The position numbers and the translations under genes are program-made. Positions 16,551 to 25,226 of a stretch of 64,000 bases of DNA are shown in pieces. Every line of letters begins with the position of its first letter. Position 1 is the stretch's first letter. The notes beneath the pieces are model-generated. The model ran no database searches. It was not told where the DNA came from and worked only from the letters and a program-made list of their open reading frames with translations. This stretch comes from Actinomadura sp. DC4 (GTDB lineage Bacteria; Actinomycetota; Actinomycetes; Streptosporangiales; Streptosporangiaceae): assembly GCF_030406325.1 (NCBI RefSeq), contig NZ_JAUEQY010000025.1:62001-126000 (forward strand). The letters are read 5' to 3'.

Positions 16551-17264
16551 ATGGGTGAGGAGGCGGTCGCGGTGTCGCTGCTGACGGAGGTCCACGGGCC
16601 GGTCGGCTGGCTCGTGTTCAACCGGCCCGAGGCCGGCAACGCCATGACCGCCGCGATGATGGAGGCACTGCCCCGGGCCTGGTCGTGGCTCGCCGGCGCG
16701 CCGGAGGTACGGGCGATCGTGGTCACCGGCGCCGGGCGCGCCTTCCAGACCGGGCTGGACGTCGTCCAGCTCAGCCGCGAGCCGTCGGCCCTCACGGCGA
16801 TGTCGCGCCGTACGCGCCGGGCCGACCTACGGCTCACCGGCTGGCACCTGGGCGTCGAGAAACCGATCATCACCGCGGTGAACGGCGTCTGCGCGGGCGG
16901 CGGCCTGCACTTCGTGGCCGACTCCGACATCGTCATCGCCTCATCGGCGGCCTCGTTCCTGGACCCGCACGTCAGCGTGGGCCAGGTCAGCGCGTTCGAG
17001 ACGATCGGGCTGGCGCGGCGGGCCGCGTTCGGCGCCGCCGCCCGGATGGCGCTGACCGGCGCGCACGAGCGCCTTGGCGCCGCCGACGCGTACCGGCTGG
17101 GCTGGGTGAGCGAGGTCGTGGAGCCCGCGGAGCTGCGGCCGGCGGCCCAGCGGCTGGGCGAGCTGATCGCCCGCGACGAGCCGTCCGCCGTCGCCGCCAG
17201 GAAGAAGGCGCTCTGGCGGGCGCTGGAGACCGGACTGACCGAGGCACGAGGAGGGCGGGCGTGA
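16551..17264 (+). CDS. Enoyl-CoA hydratase/isomerase, C-terminally short
   Basis: Crotonase-fold protein of 237 residues, paralogous to the gene at 11810 (shared NGVCAGGGLHFVAD.DIV and FxDPHVSVGQVSAxETIGL). It stops at ETGLTEARGGRA, about 27 residues before the usual W.HPDQ.EGP.AF.EKR ending. The missing tail normally packs on the neighbouring subunit and active site, so stability or activity may be altered. Its stop overlaps the GTG of the dehydrogenase gene (GTGA), as if a deletion had fused two genes head to tail. GGAAG lies four bases before its ATG. Confidence 0.9.
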   Translation: MGEEAVAVSLLTEVHGPVGWLVFNRPEAGNAMTAAMMEALPRAWSWLAGAPEVRAIVVTGAGRAFQTGLDVVQLSREPSALTAMSRRTRRADLRLTGWHLGVEKPIITAVNGVCAGGGLHFVADSDIVIASSAASFLDPHVSVGQVSAFETIGLARRAAFGAAARMALTGAHERLGAADAYRLGWVSEVVEPAELRPAAQRLGELIARDEPSAVAARKKALWRALETGLTEARGGRA

Positions 17265-18544
17265 AGCCACTGGCCGAGTGCTCCACCGCGCCGGAGGCCG
17301 CCGAGGCGGTGCGCCGCTGGATCGCCGCGGAGGTGCCGGAGCCCTGGCGCGCGGCCGCCGAGCGCGGCGGGCCGGGCGCCGTACGGGAGGTGCGCACGCG
17401 TGAGGAGTACCGCGCCTGGTACCCGGCGTTCGCCCGCAGCGGCCTCGTCGTCCCCCAGTGGCCGGTCGCGTACGGCGGGCTGGGCTGGGCGCCGGAGCCG
17501 GCGCGGGCGGCCGAACGCGTGCTGGCGCCGTACCACCTGCCCCGGCTCAACCCGCTCGGCCTGAACCTCGCCGCGCCCGCCCTCTTCCAGCACGGCACGC
17601 ACGAGCAGCGCCTGCGGTTCCTGCCTCGTATCGCCGCGAACGAGGAGGTCTGGTGCCAGCTCTTCAGCGAGCCGGGCGCCGGAAGCGACCTCGCCTCGCT
17701 GGCCACCCGCGCCGAGCCGGAGCGGCGGGACGACGGCACGGTCGTCTGGCGGATCACCGGGCAGAAGGTGTGGACCACGTGGGCGCACCTGGCCGACTTC
17801 GGCGTGCTGCTCGCGCGGACCGACCCGGACGTGCCCAAGCGCAAGGGCATCACCTACTTCCTCATCGACATGCGCCAGCCGGGCGTCGACGTACGACCGC
17901 TGCGCCACCTCGGCGGCGAGGTCGACTTCAACGAGGTGTTCCTGGACGGCGCCCTCGTACCGGACTCCCAGCGCGTCGGGGAGACGGGCGGGGGCTGGAC
18001 GGTGGCCCGCGCCACGCTGAGCGGCGAGCGGCAGATGGTCTCCGGCGCCGGGTCGGGCGGCGTCGACCGCATCGGCGGTTCCGGGACGCGGCGGCTGATC
18101 CGGCTCGCCCAGGAGCGCGCCGGGCAGGGCCTCCCGCACGGCTGGGACGACGTCCACCTGCGGCACCGGCTCGTACGGCTCTGGTGCGAGGAGCAGATCA
18201 GGGCCTGGACCAACGCCCGGGTCCGCGCCGGCCTGCGCGGCGGCCACCCGCCGGGCCCGGAGAGCTCCATCGGCAAGGTGCACGGATCCGAGCTCAACCA
18301 GCGGATCCAGGCGGTGGCCGCACAGTTGCTCGGGCTGTCGGGCACCGCGTGGGCCGGCGATCCCGGGGAGTACGCGGCGTCGATGCCTCCCGAGCTGCGC
18401 GGCATGCTGCGCAGCCGCGCCAACACCATCGAGGGCGGGACGACCGAGGTCAACAAGAACATCCTGGCCGAGCGGGTGCTCGGGCTCCCCAAGGAGCCCG
18501 ACCCCTGGGAGGGCCGCCCCTGGCGCGAGGTCCCGCGCGGCTGA
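17261..18544 (+). CDS. Acyl-CoA dehydrogenase (FadE28-like class)
   Basis: Dehydrogenase of 427 residues: VPQWPVAYGGLGWAPE, then EVWCQLFSEPGAGSDLASL, ITGQKVWTTWAHLADFGVLLARTDP and C-terminal ANTIEGGTTEVNKNILAERVLGLPKEP. It is the long, FadE28-like type and could pair with the FadE29-like protein of the divergent operon at 14100. GTG at 17261 follows GAGGAGG with good spacing and overlaps the upstream stop. It converges with an SDR gene only nine bases away. Confidence 0.93.
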   Translation: MKPLAECSTAPEAAEAVRRWIAAEVPEPWRAAAERGGPGAVREVRTREEYRAWYPAFARSGLVVPQWPVAYGGLGWAPEPARAAERVLAPYHLPRLNPLGLNLAAPALFQHGTHEQRLRFLPRIAANEEVWCQLFSEPGAGSDLASLATRAEPERRDDGTVVWRITGQKVWTTWAHLADFGVLLARTDPDVPKRKGITYFLIDMRQPGVDVRPLRHLGGEVDFNEVFLDGALVPDSQRVGETGGGWTVARATLSGERQMVSGAGSGGVDRIGGSGTRRLIRLAQERAGQGLPHGWDDVHLRHRLVRLWCEEQIRAWTNARVRAGLRGGHPPGPESSIGKVHGSELNQRIQAVAAQLLGLSGTAWAGDPGEYAASMPPELRGMLRSRANTIEGGTTEVNKNILAERVLGLPKEPDPWEGRPWREVPRG

Positions 18545-18553
18545 AACGTCGGG

Positions 18554-19303
18554 TCAGATGCGGACGATGTGGCCGCCGTCGACGGCGAGGATGTGCCCGG
18601 TCATCCAGCTCGCCTCGTCCGACAGCAGGAACAGCAGCGCTCCCACGTGGTCCTGGGGTGTGCCGAACCGCTTGAGGGCCAGCCCCTGGATCATCGGGTC
18701 GACGAACTCCTCCGGCACGATCGCGCGCGTCGCGGCCGTGTCGGTCGGGCCGGGGGCGATCGCGTTGACCCGGATGTTCATCCAGCCGAGCTCGGCGGCC
18801 AGGTTGACGGTCAGGCTGTTCACCGCGGCCTTGGCGATGGAGTAGAAGCCGCCGGCCATCCAGGCGGCGGTGGAGGACTGGTTCACGATGGCCCCGCCGC
18901 CGCGCTTCCTCATCGCGGCGTGGACCGCGCGAGTGCAGTGCAGCGCCCCGTTCATGTTGACGGACATGAACCGCTGGTAGTAGCCGAGGTCGACCTTCAT
19001 CAGCGACTCGATCTGCATCCCGCCGTAGATCGCCGCGTTGTTGACCAGGTAGTCGATGCCGCCGAACGCGGTCACCGCCGCGTCGGCCATGGCCAGCGCG
19101 CTCTCGGGGTCGGCGACGTCGGTCACCACCGCCACCGCCGTGCCGCCGGACGCCTCGATCTCCTTGGCGACCCGCAGCGCCTGTGACTCGTTGAGGTCGG
19201 CGACGACGACCTTGGCCCCTTCACCGGCCAGGCCCTTGGCGTAGGCCTCCCCGATGCCCTGCCCCGCGCCCGTGACGATGGCCACTTTGTCGTCGAAGCG
19301 CAT
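18554..19303 (-). CDS. SDR oxidoreductase
   Basis: Classical 249-residue SDR: TGAGQGIG at about residues 11-18, VVVADLNES after strand 2 (an Asp that favours NAD), NNAA, and the catalytic YSIAKAA. The tail LSDEASWMTGHILAVDGGHIVRI is standard. The ATG at 19303 is preceded by GGAGGAG. It probably oxidises a secondary alcohol or hydroxyacyl-CoA. It is divergent from the aldehyde dehydrogenase operon over site D. Confidence 0.93.
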   Translation of the reverse strand: MRFDDKVAIVTGAGQGIGEAYAKGLAGEGAKVVVADLNESQALRVAKEIEASGGTAVAVVTDVADPESALAMADAAVTAFGGIDYLVNNAAIYGGMQIESLMKVDLGYYQRFMSVNMNGALHCTRAVHAAMRKRGGGAIVNQSSTAAWMAGGFYSIAKAAVNSLTVNLAAELGWMNIRVNAIAPGPTDTAATRAIVPEEFVDPMIQGLALKRFGTPQDHVGALLFLLSDEASWMTGHILAVDGGHIVRI

Positions 19304-19342
19304 GGGCGTCTCCTCCGGGCGGCATTGATGGTTCCGAAAATA

Positions 19343-19364
19343 TGGACATAATATACATCATCAA
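19343..19364. promoter_or_regulatory. AT-rich operator-like site D
   Basis: Between the divergent SDR and aldehyde dehydrogenase genes. It has an exact right arm ATCAA, core TAATATAC and left arm TGGAC, about 16 of 20 scored positions of the shared pattern. It sits about 70 bases before the aldehyde dehydrogenase ATG and about 40 before the SDR ATG, suiting control of both. Confidence 0.5.
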
Positions 19365-19436
19365 GTTTTCAAATCTGTTTCGGCCAGCGGCCCCTCCCGT
19401 GTCGACCCGGCCGCGGCGAACCGGCCGGGAGGCTGC

Positions 19437-20918
19437 ATGACGGACGCCGGGCACGACGAACGGATGCTCATCGACGGCCGCCTCGTGCCGGCGCTGGACG
19501 GTGGCACCTTCGAGAACCGCGATCCGGCCACGGAGGAGGTCATCGGCGTCGCGCCCGACGGGGGCGCCGCCGACATGGACGCCGCGATCCGCGCGGCGCG
19601 GCGCGCCTTCGACGAGACCGCGTGGGCCGCCTCCCCCGCGTTCCGGGTGCGCTGCCTGCGCCAGCTTCAGGAGGCGCTGGTCGAACACGCCGAGCGGCTG
19701 CGGCCGGTCGTCGTCGCCGAGACCGGCACACCGGTGACGCTCACCCACGGCGCCCAGCTCGACCTGCCGGTGGAGGGCCTCGGCTGGGTCGCGGACCTCG
19801 CCGAGCGGTACCCCTGGACGACCGACCTCGGGATCGCCGCGCCGTACGGCATCCGCTCCCGCCGCCACCTCCGGCGCGAGCCGGTCGGCGTGGTGGGGGC
19901 GATCACCCCGTGGAACTTCCCGATGCAGATCAACCTCGCCAAGGTCGGGCCGGCCCTCGCGGCGGGCAACACCGTGGTGCTCAAACCCGCGCCGGACACG
20001 CCGTGGACCGCCACCATGCTCGGGCGGCTCGCGGCCGAGGAGACGGACCTGCCCGCGGGCGTCCTCAACGTGGTCACCTCCTCCGGCCCCGCGGCCGGGC
20101 GGCAGCTCACCGAGGACGAACGGGTCGACATGATCTCCTTCACCGGTTCGACCGCGGTCGGCCGGGAGGTCATGCGCGCGGGCGCGGGCAACCTGAAGAA
20201 GGTCTTCCTCGAGCTGGGCGGCAAGTCCGCGCTCCTCGCGCTCGACGACGCGGACATGCGCGCGGTGGCGGGGAACGCCGCCTTCCAGATCACCACGCAC
20301 GCCGGGCAGGGCTGCGCGATCCTCACCCGCCTGGTGCTCCCCCGCGAACGCTACGACGAGGGCCTGGGCCTGCTGGTCGAGACGCTGCGCGGCTGGCCGT
20401 ACGGCGACCCCTCCGATCCGGCCACGCTCATGGGCCCGCTGATCAGCGAACGGCAGCGGCGGCGCGTGCTGGACCACGTCGAGCGGGCCGTCGCCGGAGG
20501 CGCGCGGGTCGCGCTCGGCGGCGGCGTCCCCGCCCACCTGCCGAAGGGGCACTACGTGGAGCCCACCGTGCTCGCGGACGTCGACCCGGACTCCCCGGCC
20601 GCCCAGGAGGAGATCTTCGGCCCCGTCATCGTCGTCATCCCGCACGACGGCGACGACGACGCGGTGCGGATCGCCAACAACTCGCGGTACGGGCTGTCCG
20701 GGATGGTGATCAGCGCCTCCGGAGAACGCGCCCGCGCCGTCGCGGACCGGGTGCGCACCGGGACGATCTCGGTCAACGGCGGCCTCTTCTACTCCCCCGA
20801 CGTGCCCTTCGGCGGCTACCGGCAGAGCGGGGTCGGCCGGGAGAGCGGCGTGGCCGGCTTCGAGGAGTATCTAGAGATCAAGGCCGTCGCGACGGCCGCG
20901 CGGGGCGACGATGAGTGA
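19437..20918 (+). CDS. Aldehyde dehydrogenase
   Basis: NAD(P)-dependent aldehyde dehydrogenase of 493 residues. It shows GAITPWNFPMQINLAKVGPALAAGN, the nucleotide motif FTGSTAVGREV, general-base Glu259 in ELGGKSA, catalytic Cys293 in GQGCAILTR, and EEIFGPV near the end. It should oxidise an aldehyde to an acid in the cytosol, probably after the alcohol-forming P450s downstream. GGGAGG precedes the ATG at 19437. The next SDR gene overlaps it by eight bases. It is the first gene of a seven-gene plus-strand run. Confidence 0.94.
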   Translation: MTDAGHDERMLIDGRLVPALDGGTFENRDPATEEVIGVAPDGGAADMDAAIRAARRAFDETAWAASPAFRVRCLRQLQEALVEHAERLRPVVVAETGTPVTLTHGAQLDLPVEGLGWVADLAERYPWTTDLGIAAPYGIRSRRHLRREPVGVVGAITPWNFPMQINLAKVGPALAAGNTVVLKPAPDTPWTATMLGRLAAEETDLPAGVLNVVTSSGPAAGRQLTEDERVDMISFTGSTAVGREVMRAGAGNLKKVFLELGGKSALLALDDADMRAVAGNAAFQITTHAGQGCAILTRLVLPRERYDEGLGLLVETLRGWPYGDPSDPATLMGPLISERQRRRVLDHVERAVAGGARVALGGGVPAHLPKGHYVEPTVLADVDPDSPAAQEEIFGPVIVVIPHDGDDDAVRIANNSRYGLSGMVISASGERARAVADRVRTGTISVNGGLFYSPDVPFGGYRQSGVGRESGVAGFEEYLEIKAVATAARGDDE

Positions 20919-21702
20919 CCGGACGCTGGCCGGCTGCCGGGTCCTCGTCGTGGGCGCCTCCGCGGGGATCGGCCGGGCGATGGCGATCCGCGCGGTCAAG
21001 GAGGGCGCGGACGTGCTCATGGCCGCGCGCCGGGCCGACCGCCTGGAGGAGGCGTGCGCCGAGGCGGGCGGCGGGCACGCCGTGCCGGCCGACATCCGCG
21101 CGGACGCCGACTGCGACCGGCTCATGGAGGCCGTACGCGACCGGCTCGGCCGCATCGACGTGCTCGTGTCCTGCGTCGGCGTCGCCCCCATGCGCCTGCT
21201 GGCGGACACGACGGCCGCCGACTGGCACCGGGTCTTCGACACGAACGTCGTCGCCACGCACCGGCTCCTGCGCGCGTGCCTGCCCAGCCTCGCGCCGCGG
21301 GCGATGGTCCTGTGCCTGTCCTCGGAGAGCGTGCGCCAGCCGCGTACGGCCCTGGCCGCGTACGCGACGAGCAAGGCGGCCCTGGAGCGGCTGATCGAGG
21401 GATGGCGCGCCGAGCATCCGGAGCTGCGCCTCACCCGGGTGACCGTCGGGGCCACCTTCCCCACCGAGTTCGGCGACGGCTTCGAGGCCGGGCTGTTGAC
21501 CCGCGCCCTGAACGACTGGAGCGCGCGCGGCCTCGCGCAGGCGGAGTTCATGGCCCCGGAGGAGGTGGCCGACGTGCTCAACGGGGTGATCGCCGCCGCG
21601 TGCAGGTACCCCGGGGTCTGCGTCGACGACCTCACCGTACGGTCGCCCTCCCCCGTCGTGGGGACCTTCGGCGGCGCGATCGACGAGGCACTCAACGACT
21701 GA
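20911..21702 (+). CDS. SDR-family oxidoreductase, atypical
   Basis: A 263-residue SDR with VGASAGIG at about residues 14-21 and the active-site tyrosine-lysine in YATSKAALERL. The NNAG position reads SCVG, and the C-terminal half (FMAPEEVADVLNGVIAAACRYPGVCVDDLTVRSPS) resembles SDRs that lack the usual substrate loop. It overlaps the aldehyde dehydrogenase by eight bases, so they are coupled; it may supply the alcohol oxidation before that step. Confidence 0.9.
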   Translation: MSDRTLAGCRVLVVGASAGIGRAMAIRAVKEGADVLMAARRADRLEEACAEAGGGHAVPADIRADADCDRLMEAVRDRLGRIDVLVSCVGVAPMRLLADTTAADWHRVFDTNVVATHRLLRACLPSLAPRAMVLCLSSESVRQPRTALAAYATSKAALERLIEGWRAEHPELRLTRVTVGATFPTEFGDGFEAGLLTRALNDWSARGLAQAEFMAPEEVADVLNGVIAAACRYPGVCVDDLTVRSPSPVVGTFGGAIDEALND

Positions 21703-21729
21703 CGCCGTACTACGCGAGGAGTCCCCCCG

Positions 21730-22920
21730 ATGGTGGAGTACAACCCGTTCGTACGGGAGACCGTGCACAACCCCTTCCCGACCTACCGGCGGCTGCGCGA
21801 CGAGGCCCCCGTTTACCACAACGAGGAGGTCGGCTTCTGGGCGCTGTCGCGCTACGAGGACGTGATCGCCGCGCACCTCGACACCGACGCCTTCTCCAGC
21901 GCCCACGGCGTGACGATCGAGGGCGCCGACCTCGGCGCGCCGTTCCTGATCGTCAAGGACCCGCCCGAGCACACGCTGCACCGCAAGATCGTCGGCCGCA
22001 TGTTCACACCCCGCCGGATCGGCCTGCTGGAGCCGTTCATCCGGCGGACCGCGGCGTCGCTGCTCGACCGGTTCCGCGACGCCGACCGCTTCGACCTCGT
22101 CCAGGACTTCTCCTTCCGGTTCCCGCTGGACGTCATCAGCGAGCTGATCGGCATCCCGGAGGCGCTGCGCGAGCCGATCCACGACCTGAGCGACCGGATC
22201 GCCGCGCGGTCGGAGGACATGACCACCTCCCCGGACGTCTACCAGGCGAGCGCCGAACTCTGGAGCCTGCTCGCGGGCCTGGTGAAGGACCGGCGGCGCA
22301 ACCCCGGCGACGACGTCATCACGCTGCTGATGAACACGGCGGTCGAGGACGAGCACGGCGACACCCGCACCCTGGACGACGCGGAGCTGGCCTCGCGCTT
22401 CCTCGAACTCGCCTTCGCCGGTCACGAGACCGTCGCCAAGCTCATCCCGAACGCCGTCATCGCGCTGAGCTGGTACCCCGGCCAGCGGCGTGAGCTCGCC
22501 GCCGACCCGTCCCTCCTCCCGAACGCGGTCGAGGAGATGCTCCGCTGGGATCCGCCGTCGCACTACCAGGGGCGCTGGACGCTCCGCGACGTGGAGCTGC
22601 ACGGCACCGTCATCCCCGCGGACCAGCGGGTCATCCTCATCACCGGCTCGGCCGTGCACGACGAGCGCAAGTACCCCGAGCCCGAGCTGTTCGACATCCA
22701 CCGGTCCATCGACCGGCACGTCAGCTTCGGCTTCGGCCGTCACCTGTGCCTCGGCGCGTCGCTGGCCCGGCTGGAGACGCGCGTCGCGATCGAGGAACTG
22801 CTGAAGAGGTTCCCCGACTTCACCTTCGACCCGGCGGGGGTCGAACGGCACTACTCCGGCAATGTCCGCGGGCTGTCCAGGCTGCCCCTCGTGGTGGAGC
22901 GATCCGCGACACCCGTCTGA
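21730..22920 (+). CDS. Cytochrome P450
   Basis: Soluble bacterial P450 of 396 residues. It has the I-helix AFAGHETVAK, the ExxR motif in EEMLRW, and the haem loop FGFGRHLCLGASLAR with the ligand Cys340. GAGGAG lies upstream of the ATG. A ferredoxin partner is not encoded nearby. It is 15 bases from a second P450 in the operon, and the pair may hydroxylate the same molecule in sequence. The subfamily is not recognised. Confidence 0.95.
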   Translation: MVEYNPFVRETVHNPFPTYRRLRDEAPVYHNEEVGFWALSRYEDVIAAHLDTDAFSSAHGVTIEGADLGAPFLIVKDPPEHTLHRKIVGRMFTPRRIGLLEPFIRRTAASLLDRFRDADRFDLVQDFSFRFPLDVISELIGIPEALREPIHDLSDRIAARSEDMTTSPDVYQASAELWSLLAGLVKDRRRNPGDDVITLLMNTAVEDEHGDTRTLDDAELASRFLELAFAGHETVAKLIPNAVIALSWYPGQRRELAADPSLLPNAVEEMLRWDPPSHYQGRWTLRDVELHGTVIPADQRVILITGSAVHDERKYPEPELFDIHRSIDRHVSFGFGRHLCLGASLARLETRVAIEELLKRFPDFTFDPAGVERHYSGNVRGLSRLPLVVERSATPV

Positions 22921-22935
22921 AAGGAACGACCGGCG

Positions 22936-24144
22936 ATGCCCGACCATCCCGTCAACGAGGCCATCAACCTGATCAGCGGACAGTTCTGGGGCGCCGACCC
23001 GCACGAGGAGCTGCGCTGGATGCGCGAGAACGCGCCCGTCTACCGCGACGAGCACGGCGACGGCGTCTGGGGCGTCTCCAAGTACGCGGACGTACGGCGG
23101 CTCTCCCGCATGCCGGAGGTGTTCTCCAGCGCGCACGGCATCCGGGCGGACTCCGGTCCCATGCCGATGATGATCGACATGGACGACCCGCTGCACAAGC
23201 AGCGGCGCAAGCTCCTCAACAGCGGGTTCACCCCGCGGCGCGTCGCCGCCCAGGAGGCGTACCTGCGCCGGGTCTGCGACGAGATCATCGACGAAGTGTG
23301 CGAGGCCGGCGAGTGCGACTTCGTCAACGACGTGGCCGCGATGCTGCCGCTGGTCGTGATCAGCGACGCCCTCGGCGTCGCGCCCGAGGACCGCCAGACC
23401 CTGCTGACCTGGTCCGATGACATGGTGCGCGGGCTCACCGGGGGCGACGACCCCGGCCTGCTCGTCCGGGCGATGGAGGCCTTCACCGGCTTCACCGACT
23501 ACGCCGGGCGTGCCATCCGCGACCGGCGCGGATGCCCCATGGACGACCTGCTCAGCGTGCTCGTCCACGCCGAGGTCGACGGCGACCGGCTCGACCACGA
23601 CTCGCTCGTCCAGGAGTCCCTGCTCCTGCTGATCGCCGGGGACGAGACCACCCGCCACGTCATCTCGGGCGGGATGTACCAGCTCTGCGCGCACCCGGAC
23701 CAGCGCCGGGCGCTCATCGAGGACCCCGGCGGCATCCCCACCGCCGTGGAGGAGATGCTCCGCTGGGTCTCCCCCATCAAGAACATGAACCGCACCGCGG
23801 TCCGCGACTTCGAGCTGCGCGGGCAGCGGATCCGGGAGGGTGACAACGTGCTCCTGCTCTATCCGTCGGCCAACCGCGACGCGGACGTCTTCCCCGACCC
23901 GTTCCGGTTCGACGTGGCACGGCGGCCCAACGACCACATCGCCTTCGGCAACGGCACGCACTTCTGCCTCGGCAACAGCCTGGCCCGGCTGGAGCTGGCG
24001 GTCATGTTCGAGCGGCTGCTCACGCGGCTGCCCGACATCGAACCGGTCGAGGACGCCGAACCGGCCTCCCGCCCGGCCAACTTCGTCTGCGGCTATGAGA
24101 CCTTCACGGTCCGGTTCACCCCCGCGCCCCGGGTCACGCGATGA
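22936..24144 (+). CDS. Cytochrome P450, CYP142-like
   Basis: P450 of 402 residues. It has I-helix LLIAGDETTRH, ExxR in EEMLRW, and haem loop FGNGTHFCLGNSLARLEL with Cys344. The combination PMMIDMDDP...RRKL.N.GFT, GECDFV, KNMNRT and RPANFV is as I remember it from CYP142, the mycobacterial sterol side-chain (C26/27) monooxygenase; an acid or alcohol at a terminal methyl is the expected product. The link to sterols is inference. The stop overlaps the next gene as ATGA. Confidence 0.93.
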   Translation: MPDHPVNEAINLISGQFWGADPHEELRWMRENAPVYRDEHGDGVWGVSKYADVRRLSRMPEVFSSAHGIRADSGPMPMMIDMDDPLHKQRRKLLNSGFTPRRVAAQEAYLRRVCDEIIDEVCEAGECDFVNDVAAMLPLVVISDALGVAPEDRQTLLTWSDDMVRGLTGGDDPGLLVRAMEAFTGFTDYAGRAIRDRRGCPMDDLLSVLVHAEVDGDRLDHDSLVQESLLLLIAGDETTRHVISGGMYQLCAHPDQRRALIEDPGGIPTAVEEMLRWVSPIKNMNRTAVRDFELRGQRIREGDNVLLLYPSANRDADVFPDPFRFDVARRPNDHIAFGNGTHFCLGNSLARLELAVMFERLLTRLPDIEPVEDAEPASRPANFVCGYETFTVRFTPAPRVTR

Positions 24145-25226
24145 CGGTCCTGCGGGAGCTGGGCTTCTACGGCCTGGCCGGGCACTCCGCCACCCCGCGT
24201 GACCTGATCACGGAGATACGCGACGGCGAGCGGCTCGGCCTGGGCGCGGTCTTCCTGTCCGAGCGGTTCACCACCAAGGAGGCCGCGACGCTGTCGGGCG
24301 TGGCCGGCGCGGTGAGCGAGCGGATGGGCATCGCGACCGCCGCCACCAACCACAACACCCGGCATCCGCTGCTGACCGCCACGTACGCGACGACGATGCA
24401 CCGGCTCACCGGCGGCCGGTTCGCCCTGGGCCTGGGCCGGGGCTTCGACCTGCTGTTCGACGTGATGGGGGTGCCCCGGGTCACGCAGGCGCAGCTCGCG
24501 GACTTCATCGGCATCATGCGGCGGCTCTGGCACGGGGAGGCGGTCGCCGGGCACGACGGCCCGGCCGGCCGGTTCCCCTTCCTCCTCCAGGACCCCGGCT
24601 TCGACGAGGACATCCCGATCCTGCTGACCGCGATGGGCGAGCGGACCCTGGAGTTCGCCGGAAGCGTGGCCGACGGCGTGGTCCTGCACACCTTCTTCAC
24701 CGACGAGACGCTGCGCCGCTCGGTCGCCGCGGTCCGGCGGGGCGCGGAGGCGGCCGGGCGCGATCCGGCGGAGGTACGGATCTGGGCCGTCCTGGCGACG
24801 GTCGGCGACCACATCGGCGAGGAGCCGCGGCTGCGCAAGGTGGTCGGCCGGATGGCCACCTACCTGCAGGGGTACGGCGACCTGCTGGTCCGGGTCAACG
24901 GCTGGGACCCCGCGGCGCTCGCCCGCTTCCGCGCCGACGACCTCGTCTCCGGCTTCCCCGGCGCCTTCGACGCGATCGCCACCACCGAGCAGCTGGAGCG
25001 GGTGGCGGGGCTCATCCCCGCCGAGTGGCTGGCCGCCTCGGCGACCGGCTCCGCGGCACGGTGCGCCGAGCGGATCGTCGACCAGCTCAAGGCGGGCGCC
25101 GACGGCGTGATCCTGCACGGGGCGACCCCCGCGGAGCTCGCGCCGGTGGTCGTGGCGTACCGGGAGAGACGCCCGGACCCCGGCGGCGACGACACGGACC
25201 TCAACCCGGGCAGGCCGGTCCGATGA
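24141..25226 (+). CDS. LLM-class F420-dependent oxidoreductase
   Basis: Luciferase-like TIM-barrel protein of 361 residues: LGFYGLAGHSATPRDLITEIRDGERLGLGAVFLSER at the N-terminus, TNHNTRHPL, GRFALGLGRG, and later TAMGERTLEFAGSVADGVVLHTFF. This class uses coenzyme F420 (or FMN) and in actinobacteria oxidises alcohols or reduces enones. It is coupled by ATGA overlaps both to the P450 before it and to the kinase-like gene after it, so it very likely acts on the P450 product. Confidence 0.9.
   Translation: MTVLRELGFYGLAGHSATPRDLITEIRDGERLGLGAVFLSERFTTKEAATLSGVAGAVSERMGIATAATNHNTRHPLLTATYATTMHRLTGGRFALGLGRGFDLLFDVMGVPRVTQAQLADFIGIMRRLWHGEAVAGHDGPAGRFPFLLQDPGFDEDIPILLTAMGERTLEFAGSVADGVVLHTFFTDETLRRSVAAVRRGAEAAGRDPAEVRIWAVLATVGDHIGEEPRLRKVVGRMATYLQGYGDLLVRVNGWDPAALARFRADDLVSGFPGAFDAIATTEQLERVAGLIPAEWLAASATGSAARCAERIVDQLKAGADGVILHGATPAELAPVVVAYRERRPDPGGDDTDLNPGRPVR

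Noticed and set aside
20878-23961. A 1027-codon open frame on the - strand
   Set aside because: Antisense to P450 and SDR genes; a GC-rich codon shadow.
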